DNA from: Acidocella sp.
GTDB lineage: Bacteria; Pseudomonadota; Alphaproteobacteria; Acetobacterales; Acetobacteraceae
Assembly (NCBI GenBank): GCA_028687415.1
Contig: JAQUAC010000008.1
Coordinates: 8,460 to 19,675 of the forward strand
Length of the DNA stretch: 11,216 nt
Direction of reading: 5' to 3'
How positions within the stretch are numbered: the stretch's first letter is position 1; each line of letters starts with the position of its first letter. The position numbers and the translations under genes were made by a program. Below, piece by piece: positions 6,060 to 11,216 of this stretch. The notes beneath the pieces are model-generated. The model ran no database searches. It saw only the letters and a program-made list of their open reading frames with translations, and had not been told where the DNA came from.

Positions 6060-6113
6060 GCGCCGTGCAAGCGGCGCATGTAATGGTTTTTGCGTGCGCC
6101 GTTTCCGCGGCGC
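6060..6113 (+). promoter_or_regulatory. Two tandem hairpins with identical stems in the valS leader
   Basis: GCGCCG (6060-6065) with CGGCGC (6072-6077) and GCGCCG (6096-6101) with CGGCGC (6108-6113) form two 6-bp GC stems of the same sequence, exactly 36 bases apart, with 6-base loops TGCAAG and TTTCCG. A five-T run lies between them (6087-6091). Because the arms are identical, the second arm of the first hairpin could pair instead with the first arm of the second. The second hairpin ends one base before GGAG (6115-6118), the ribosome-binding site of valS. It could end the popZ transcript, regulate valS, or both; the function is inferred. Confidence 0.55.
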
Positions 6114-6125
6114 CGGAGCTTTGCT

Positions 6126-8627
6126 TTGACGACACTGGATAAGACTTTCGAGCCGGCCTCGGCAGAGGCCCGGCTCTATCGCGGTTGGGAAGATTCTGGC
6201 GCGTTTACCGCCAACCCGGCCTCGAACGCCGCCCCGTACACCATCATGATTCCGCCACCGAACGTGACGGGGAGCCTGCATGTCGGCCACGCGCTGACGA
6301 TGACGCTGCAGGATATCTTCATCCGCTTCCGGCGTATGCAGGGGCGCGATGTACTGTGGCAGCCGGGCACGGACCATGCGGGCATCGCCACGCAGATGGT
6401 GGTGGAGCGGCTGCTGGATAAGGAAGGCGTGAGCCGCAAGCAGCTCGGGCGCGAGACCTTCCTTTCCCGCGTCTGGCAGTGGAAGGCGGAATCCGGCGGC
6501 ACCATCACGCAGCAGCTTCGTCGTTTGGGCGCCTCGCCGGACTGGGCGCGCGAGCGCTTTACCATGGATGAAGGCCTCTCCGCCGCCGTGCGCGAGGTGT
6601 TCTGCACGCTGCACGACCAAGGGTTGATCTACCAGGATAAGCGCCTGGTGAACTGGGACACCGTGCTACAAACCGCCATCTCCGACCTTGAGGTGGAGAG
6701 CCGCGAGACCAAGGGCAGCATGTGGCACATTCGCTACCCGGTGGAAGGCGGCGAAGAGATTATCGTCGCTACCACGCGGCCGGAGACGATGCTGGCGGAT
6801 ACTGCCGTGGCGGTGCATCCCGAGAACGAGAAGTTCAAGCACCTCATAGGCAAGTTGGTGACGCTGCCGCTGACGGAGCGGCGCATTCCTATTGTAGCGG
6901 ATGAATACGCAGACCCGGAGAAGGGCACTGGCGCGGTGAAGATCACCCCGGCGCATGATTTCAACGATTTCGAGGTCGGCAAACGGCATAATCTGCCCAT
7001 GCCCTCCATGCTTGACCGTCAGGGCCGCATCATGCTGGCCGAGCTTGGCGAGTTGCCGGAATTTGTGCGCGGGCTGGAGGGCAAGGACCGCTTTGCCGCC
7101 CGTAAGGAGATTGTCGCCGAGCTGGAGGCGCGCGAGCTACTGGTAGAGGTGAAGCCCCACCCGCATGCCGTGCCGCATGGCGACCGCTCGGGCACGCCGA
7201 TCGAGCCGCTGCTGACCACGCAATGGTACTGCAATGCCGAGGTGCTGGCGCAGCCGGCTATCAGGGCGGTGGAATCAGGGCGGATCAAATTCGTGCCGCA
7301 GCAATGGGAGAACACTTATTTCGCCTGGATGCGCGACATTCAGCCCTGGTGCATCTCCCGCCAGCTCTGGTGGGGGCACCGCATTCCGGCCTGGTACGCG
7401 CCGGATGGTAAGGTGTTCGTCGCCCGCAATGCCGAGGAGGCGCAAGCCAAGGCAGGGCCGGGTGTTGAGCTGACGCAGGATGAGGACGTGCTGGACACCT
7501 GGTTCAGCTCCGCCCTCTGGCCGTTCTCCACCCTGGGCTGGCCGGAAAAGACGCCTGAGTTGGACAAATACTACCCCACGGACACGCTGGTCACGGGTTT
7601 TGACATCATCTTCTTCTGGGTCGCCCGGATGATCATGATGAGTCTGCACTTCATGGATGATGTGCCCTTCCGCACCGTGTACATTCACGGCCTGGTACGC
7701 GACGAGAAGGGGCAGAAGATGTCCAAGTCCAAGGGCAATGTCCTGGACCCGCTGACGCTCATCGATGCCTATGGCACTGATGCGCTGCGCTACTCCGTGG
7801 CCGCGGCCTCTGGGCAGGGGCGTGATGTGAAGCTCGGCGCCAAGATTGTCGAGACCAACCGGGGCTTCATCACCAAGATATGGAACGCGGCGCGCTTCCT
7901 GGAGATGAATGGTGTGAAGCCGAATCCGGCTTTCAAGCCGGAAGACGCGAAGCTGCCGCTTTGCCGCTGGATACTGGACGCAACGGAGCGGGCGGTGACA
8001 CAGGCGACCGAGGCGCTGGACGGCTTCCAGGTCGGTGCTTACGCGCAAACCTGCTACCATATGGTGTGGGGCGATTTCTGTGACTGGTTCATCGAGTTCG
8101 CCAAGCCGGGCTTTGCCTCCGGCGATGCGGCGGAAATCCGTGACACGGCGGCCTATGTGCTGGGCGTGTTGCTGCGGTTGATGCACCCGCTAATCCCGTT
8201 CGTGACCGAGGAGCTGTGGGACCATTTCGGCTATGGTGCGGAATACTCGCTTATCGCGGCTCCCTGGCCGGGCGAAATAGCGGTGAACGATGCCGAGACC
8301 GCGCGGCGCGAGGTGCAGTGGGTCATTGATTTGATCTCCGAAATCCGCACCGTGCGCTCCGAGATGAACGTGCCGCCGTCACTGAAATCTCCGGTGCTGT
8401 TGCAGGACGCCGCTCCCGCCACGCTGGCACGGGCGGAGGCTTGGTTCGAGGCGATTTCCCGTATGGCGCGTGCGTCTGAAATCGGCCCGCTCACTGGCAC
8501 GCCACCCAAGAACGCGGCGCAGGCCGTGCTGGGTGAGGCGACGATTATCCTGCCGTTGGAAGGGCTGATCGATCTGGATGCCGAGCGCAAGCGTCTGGCC
8601 GGAGCGCTGGCCAAGGCGCAGGCGTAA
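6126..8627 (+). CDS. valS: Valyl-tRNA synthetase, interrupted by in-frame TAA
   Basis: ValRS charges tRNA-Val with valine in the cytoplasm and edits mischarged threonine. Numbering from TTG 6126: the class I HIGH motif is PPNVTGSLHVGHAL with HVGH at 52-55; the CP1 editing domain has TTRPETMLADTAVAVHP at 216-232; KMSKS is at 531-535; the anticodon-binding helices include WGDFCDWFIEF at about 648-658. The TTG at 6126 is chosen because GGAG (6115-6118) sits seven bases before it and the product then begins TTLDKTFEP like relatives; the longer TTG at 6090 has no ribosome-binding site and adds a basic non-family stretch. The frame stops at TAA 8625-8627 after 833 residues, just after LIDLDAERKRLAGALAKAQA, the start of the C-terminal coiled coil. 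The missing 47 codons follow in the same frame, so the ancestral gene ran to 8771 (881 residues). The catalytic, editing and anticodon domains are complete. Confidence 0.93.
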   Translation: MTTLDKTFEPASAEARLYRGWEDSGAFTANPASNAAPYTIMIPPPNVTGSLHVGHALTMTLQDIFIRFRRMQGRDVLWQPGTDHAGIATQMVVERLLDKEGVSRKQLGRETFLSRVWQWKAESGGTITQQLRRLGASPDWARERFTMDEGLSAAVREVFCTLHDQGLIYQDKRLVNWDTVLQTAISDLEVESRETKGSMWHIRYPVEGGEEIIVATTRPETMLADTAVAVHPENEKFKHLIGKLVTLPLTERRIPIVADEYADPEKGTGAVKITPAHDFNDFEVGKRHNLPMPSMLDRQGRIMLAELGELPEFVRGLEGKDRFAARKEIVAELEARELLVEVKPHPHAVPHGDRSGTPIEPLLTTQWYCNAEVLAQPAIRAVESGRIKFVPQQWENTYFAWMRDIQPWCISRQLWWGHRIPAWYAPDGKVFVARNAEEAQAKAGPGVELTQDEDVLDTWFSSALWPFSTLGWPEKTPELDKYYPTDTLVTGFDIIFFWVARMIMMSLHFMDDVPFRTVYIHGLVRDEKGQKMSKSKGNVLDPLTLIDAYGTDALRYSVAAASGQGRDVKLGAKIVETNRGFITKIWNAARFLEMNGVKPNPAFKPEDAKLPLCRWILDATERAVTQATEALDGFQVGAYAQTCYHMVWGDFCDWFIEFAKPGFASGDAAEIRDTAAYVLGVLLRLMHPLIPFVTEELWDHFGYGAEYSLIAAPWPGEIAVNDAETARREVQWVIDLISEIRTVRSEMNVPPSLKSPVLLQDAAPATLARAEAWFEAISRMARASEIGPLTGTPPKNAAQAVLGEATIILPLEGLIDLDAERKRLAGALAKAQA

Positions 8628-8771
8628 CTGGCAAAGGTGAGCGCCAAGCTCGCGAATGAGGATTTTACCTCCCGCGCGCCGGAGGCGATTCTTGAAGAGC
8701 ACCGGGAGCGGCAGGAAAGTTTCACAGGGGAGGTGGCACGTTTGACCGCCGCGCTTGCCCGACTCGCCTGA
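8628..8771 (+). pseudogene. valS: Detached C-terminal coiled coil of ValRS (downstream of TAA)
   Basis: In the frame of valS, directly after the TAA, 47 codons read LAKVSAKLANEDFTSRAPEA and on to ALARLA before TGA at 8769-8771. K-x-x-x-K-L-x-N-x-x-F-x-x-x-A-P-E is the hallmark of the ValRS C-terminal arm (Val_tRNA-synt_C), the second helix of which follows. The conserved wording shows that selection acted on this part until recently or still acts. The residue at the TAA position is usually Glu in this helix, so a single G-to-T change (GAA to TAA) explains it. A GTG at 8637 has no ribosome-binding site, so independent translation is unlikely. Confidence 0.85.
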
Positions 8772-8773
8772 GC

Positions 8774-9970
8774 GTGGAGGTCATCCTCTCCATCACCTGG
8801 GCCTCCGCCTACCAGTCGGTACGCGGGCTGGTGCTGCATTATGCGGCAAGCTGGCGCGCGGCTGGGCTGGATCTGGTGGAGCTGAACCTGTCGGACAAAG
8901 GCTGGCCTGACCAGTTTGGCCAGTTGTTGCAGACGCGGCGTATTCGCTTCGTGTTCTGCACCTCCGGCATCGGTGCCGCTATCGAGGTGGACGGGCAGAA
9001 CTTGTGGGAAAAGCTTAACCTGCCGCTATTCTCACTGCTGCTTGACCACCCGGCGTATTTCGCCGCGCATCATCGCACGCAGCCGGCCAATGTTGTGCTA
9101 GGCTACATGTTCCAGGACCATGCCCAGTACCAGGCGGACGAGGTGCGGGCGGGGAATCTGGTGACCTCTCTGCATTACGGCATCCCGGACCTGCCGGTGC
9201 GGAAGGCGGATGCCGGGCGACCGCGCATCGTGTTCGCAAAAACCGGCAATTGCCCGGATGTTCTGGCGGCAAGCTGGCGCGCGGCGCCGAAGCTGGAGGC
9301 GATCTTGCGCGACGCGCTGGACGAGCTGGCCCTAACCACGTGTGGCAACGCCCATGCAGGGCAATTTCATCCGTTGCTGGTGCGCGTCGCCGCCGCGCAT
9401 AACGTGTTTTTGCAGCCGTTCAGCCAGCTTTCCCGTTTTCTCGTGGCGCAGCTCGACGATTATCTACGTCGCCGGAAGAGCACCGCCATTGCCCGCGCGC
9501 TGCTGCCGTTCGAGGTGGACGTGTTCGGCCGCGCCTGGGAGCATATCGACACAGGCGGCGCGCGTGCCCGCTTCCATGGCCCGGTGGATTACGCCACGGT
9601 GGAGGGGCAGTTTCCAGGCGCCACGGCGAGCCTGACCATGAATCCGAATATTGATCTTTCCGCGCATGACCGCTTTTTCACGGCGCTCGGCGCCGGGATC
9701 ATGCCGCTTTCTGACCGTAACGCCTATACCGAGGCGAATTTTCCAGAGCTTCTGCCTTACTGCTTCGATTTTATGCCCGGTAGCATCGAGTCCGCGATCG
9801 AACATGTACTGGCAGATCCGGATGCAACGCGGGAGCTAGCGCGGGCCACCCGTGCGCGGGCGCGCGGCCCGCATGGCGTGGAGACGGCGGCAGCGGATAT
9901 CGTGCAGACCATGCAGGCCGCCGCCTTCGCCGGCACAGTGCGCGACGAGCAGAAGTTCTTCGTGCCCTGA
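8774..9970 (+). CDS. Putative glycosyltransferase, CgeB-like C-terminal domain
   Basis: The 398-residue protein starts at GTG 8774, two bases after the ancestral valS stop, with no Shine-Dalgarno, which suggests coupling to valS translation. The N-terminal half has a first strand VILSITWASAY, a helix, and FVFCTSGIGAAI (59-70) and LPLFSLLLDHPAYF (83-96), like a GT-B Rossmann domain. In the C-terminal half DVFGRAW (249-255), FHGPVDYATV (268-277), LTMNPNIDLSAHDRFFTALGAGIMPLSD (about 287-314) and a terminal helical part recall the CgeB/Glyco_trans_1_2 group (G-P-V-D-Y, L-N-x-N, R-x-F-E-A-L-A-x-G). The assignment rests on these short matches; substrate and acceptor are unknown. It has no signal peptide or membrane helix. 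If the TAA in valS ends translation, the distance from the last translating ribosome to this GTG grows from 2 to 146 bases. Confidence 0.6.
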   Translation: MEVILSITWASAYQSVRGLVLHYAASWRAAGLDLVELNLSDKGWPDQFGQLLQTRRIRFVFCTSGIGAAIEVDGQNLWEKLNLPLFSLLLDHPAYFAAHHRTQPANVVLGYMFQDHAQYQADEVRAGNLVTSLHYGIPDLPVRKADAGRPRIVFAKTGNCPDVLAASWRAAPKLEAILRDALDELALTTCGNAHAGQFHPLLVRVAAAHNVFLQPFSQLSRFLVAQLDDYLRRRKSTAIARALLPFEVDVFGRAWEHIDTGGARARFHGPVDYATVEGQFPGATASLTMNPNIDLSAHDRFFTALGAGIMPLSDRNAYTEANFPELLPYCFDFMPGSIESAIEHVLADPDATRELARATRARARGPHGVETAAADIVQTMQAAAFAGTVRDEQKFFVP

Positions 9971-10011
9971 GCGGTAGCACCGAAGGATCGCCCGCAATTT
10001 CGACTGGACTA

Positions 10012-10905
10012 TCAGAGATGGTGCTGCCGAGGGGGCATCCGGATATCCGCGAGCAGCTCCCGCATAGCGGTTTCTACCCGCGCGGTTTCGGCGGTAAACC
10101 GTCCTGGTGCGCCAGCGCAATGACCATATGGCGAGGTGAGCACGCGCAGCTCGGCATTTTGTATCATTGCCACTTCGGCCGCAGCTTCCTCGGGGCAAAA
10201 ATACATGTCCGTATCGCAGGGCATGGCGATCACGCGCGCGGTGATTTTTGTTAAATCCTCTGGCCCAGCCTTGGCTGTCTGCCAAGTGTGAAGCATGGCG
10301 AGCAGGTCACGCGCATCCTGCGCCTCGTGATCGTTCTCCCAGAAACGCAGAAAATCCTCCAGATTGGCGAAGCCCATACCGCGCCACAATTCCTCCCGGT
10401 AGAAGGCGGCGGAATAAGCCCAACCGGCATAGGCGCGGCCGAAGGCTTTCTTGCCGGCTCCCATAGCCGCCTTGACCCCTTCCAGAAACACATAGTTCAG
10501 TGGCCAGCATTTCGCCGTGCCGCAGACGGCGAGCAAGGCACGCACCATATCCGGATAAAGCGAGGCCCAGGCAAACCCCTGCATCGCGCCCATGGACCAC
10601 CCATAGGCGAGAGCGATACGCCGTACGCCGAGATTGTTGAGTAGGGCATGTTGCGCATGCACGTTGTCCGCCAGCGAAGCTTGCTGAAATTCGCGGCTGT
10701 TGCTTGGAGAGTTGGAAACACCATTGCCCAGCATGTTGGGCAGCACGATGAAGAACCGCTCCGGGTCCAGCGCTCGCCCTGGCCCGATGAGTGGTAAATA
10801 GGAGCGCGAGGTGCCGCCGTAATAGCTTGGCACCAGCACGCAATTATCGGCCGCCGCGTTCAGGCGGCCGAAGACTTCATAGGCGATGCTCCCGTGTTGC
10901 GGCAT
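10012..10905 (-). CDS. Alpha/beta hydrolase, homoserine O-acetyltransferase (MetX)-like
   Basis: The preferred start is ATG 10905-10903, which overlaps the stop of the upstream glutamine synthetase gene by one base (TGATG); the frame stays open upstream to 10992, but those residues would lie inside the synthetase gene and do not look like this family. The product has 297 residues. It shows VLVPSYYGGTSRSY (23-36), an oxyanion-side region as in MetX, FFIVLPNMLGNGVSNSPSN (51-69), the nucleophile elbow GWSMGAMQ with Ser104, MPCDTDMYFCPEE with Asp233 as the likely acid, and PYGHCAG with His262, so the triad is complete. MetX enzymes acylate homoserine and have 350-400 residues; this one is shorter and may be a hydrolase or another acyltransferase. 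The partner suggests a role in glutamate/amine or amide metabolism, which is inference. It converges with the glycosyltransferase gene across 41 bases, in which no clear terminator is seen. Confidence 0.8.
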   Translation of the reverse strand: MPQHGSIAYEVFGRLNAAADNCVLVPSYYGGTSRSYLPLIGPGRALDPERFFIVLPNMLGNGVSNSPSNSREFQQASLADNVHAQHALLNNLGVRRIALAYGWSMGAMQGFAWASLYPDMVRALLAVCGTAKCWPLNYVFLEGVKAAMGAGKKAFGRAYAGWAYSAAFYREELWRGMGFANLEDFLRFWENDHEAQDARDLLAMLHTWQTAKAGPEDLTKITARVIAMPCDTDMYFCPEEAAAEVAMIQNAELRVLTSPYGHCAGAPGRFTAETARVETAMRELLADIRMPPRQHHL

Positions 10906-11216
10906 CAGAAGAATTTCAGGTAGCGCTGCTTCTCCCAATCCGAGACGTGGTTGATGTATTGCCGCCACTCTTCGCGCTTGTAGTCGATCCACGTCTTGTG
11001 CATGGCGGGGCCGAAGACTTTCTCGCTCAACGGATCGGCGGCGAAGGCATCCACTGCCTCGGCCAGCGTGGCGGGGAGCATGCGGATGCCGGCGGCGGCG
11101 AGGTCTTCCGGCGTCTTCAGATACATGTTCTCCAGGTGCGGATCGCCTGGATCGAGATTTTCTTCGATACCCTCGAGCCCGGCGGCCAGCACCATGGCGG
11201 CGGCAAGGTACGGGGT
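10905..11216 (-). CDS. Glutamine synthetase family protein, C-terminal part (5' end outside window)
   Basis: The minus-strand frame is open from the window edge at 11216 to TGA at 10907-10905, giving the last 103 residues. It begins TPYLAAAMVLAAGLEGIEE, equivalent to the N-P-Y-L-A-x-A-x-x-L-A-A-G-x-x-G-I helix of the catalytic domain, and continues with LPATLAEAVDAFAADP, the helix found near the end of all glutamine synthetases. It ends in YKREEWRQYINHVSDWEKQRYLKFF. These residues place it in the ATP-dependent glutamate-ammonia ligase superfamily, which also includes gamma-glutamyl-polyamine and gamma-glutamyl-methylamide synthetases. The V-x-D-W-E-x-x-x-Y-x-x-F-F ending is common in GlnA-like paralogues rather than the main type I enzyme, so the substrate may not be ammonia. 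The ATP- and metal-binding residues are outside the window. It is first in an operon-like pair with the MetX-like gene. Confidence 0.88.
   Translation of the reverse strand, partial: TPYLAAAMVLAAGLEGIEENLDPGDPHLENMYLKTPEDLAAAGIRMLPATLAEAVDAFAADPLSEKVFGPAMHKTWIDYKREEWRQYINHVSDWEKQRYLKFF

Noticed and set aside
6060..6118. T-box riboswitch before valS
   Set aside because: There is no T-box consensus or specifier loop, the leader is too short, and T-boxes are essentially a Firmicutes/Actinobacteria feature.
6090..6125. Longer N-terminus for ValRS from TTG 6090
   Set aside because: It has no ribosome-binding site, lies within the second hairpin and adds residues not seen in the family; TTG 6126 has GGAG at the right distance.
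7275..8186. Long minus-strand frame opposite valS
   Set aside because: It covers the KMSKS and anticodon-binding regions of valS in antisense and is rich in His/Arg/Pro, as expected for a shadow frame.
8625..8627. Reassigned TAA codon or genetic-code change
   Set aside because: tolC ends properly at TAA and other genes use TAG and TGA as stops, so the standard code holds in this window.
10906..10992. Longer N-terminus for the MetX-like hydrolase from 10992
   Set aside because: The extra residues overlap the glutamine synthetase C-terminus in another frame; the TGATG start at 10905 is the usual coupling arrangement.

Overview
The window reads as chromosomal DNA of a GC-rich alphaproteobacterium. 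The main evidence is the ordered block 3127-8771 on the + strand: a PCMT-like methyltransferase, a TolC-family outer-membrane channel, a PopZ-type polar organiser (DUF2497) and valyl-tRNA synthetase. From memory this gene order is typical of Alphaproteobacteria, and protein style (TPR/sulfotransferase/GT9-like proteins, Ala/Gly-rich sequences) suggests Acetobacteraceae or a nearby Rhodospirillales group. That family-level placement is inference. No IS element, integrase, phage gene or CRISPR array was seen.

Layout. (1) Positions 1-2136, + strand: the 3' part of a sulfotransferase gene and a TPR plus GT9-like glycosyltransferase gene, overlapping by ATGA; probably the end of a surface-polysaccharide or glycan-modification operon. 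(2) Positions 2137-3126: a region that looks empty at first but holds a 50-codon gene with a strong ribosome-binding site, promoter-like boxes and a GGAA-tetraloop hairpin in its leader; a 56-codon minus-strand ORF that reads as an Flp/Fap pilin; a hairpin with U-tracts; and tRNA-Cys(GCA) on the minus strand with its own promoter. (3) Positions 3127-5297: PCMT-like gene and tolC, overlapping by GTGA, behind a promoter divergent from that of the tRNA. (4) Positions 5420-8771: popZ with its own promoter-like boxes, two successive hairpins with identical stems, then valS. (5) Positions 8774-9970: a CgeB-like putative glycosyltransferase starting 2 bases after the ancestral valS stop. (6) Positions 10012-11216, minus strand, convergent: the 3' part of a glutamine synthetase family gene and a MetX-like alpha/beta hydrolase, overlapping by one base (TGATG).

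The most surprising point is in valS. An in-frame TAA at 8625-8627 interrupts the gene, and the same frame continues for 47 more recognisable ValRS C-terminal codons to a TGA at 8769-8771. As written, the enzyme loses most of its C-terminal tRNA-binding coiled coil. It may be a real nonsense mutation, a read-through or suppressed codon, or a one-base sequence error. The second point is the Flp-like pilin ORF, which has no other Tad-pilus gene near it, lacks four residues of the hydrophobic segment and has Ala for Gly at the prepilin cleavage site, so it may be an orphan or decaying pilin.
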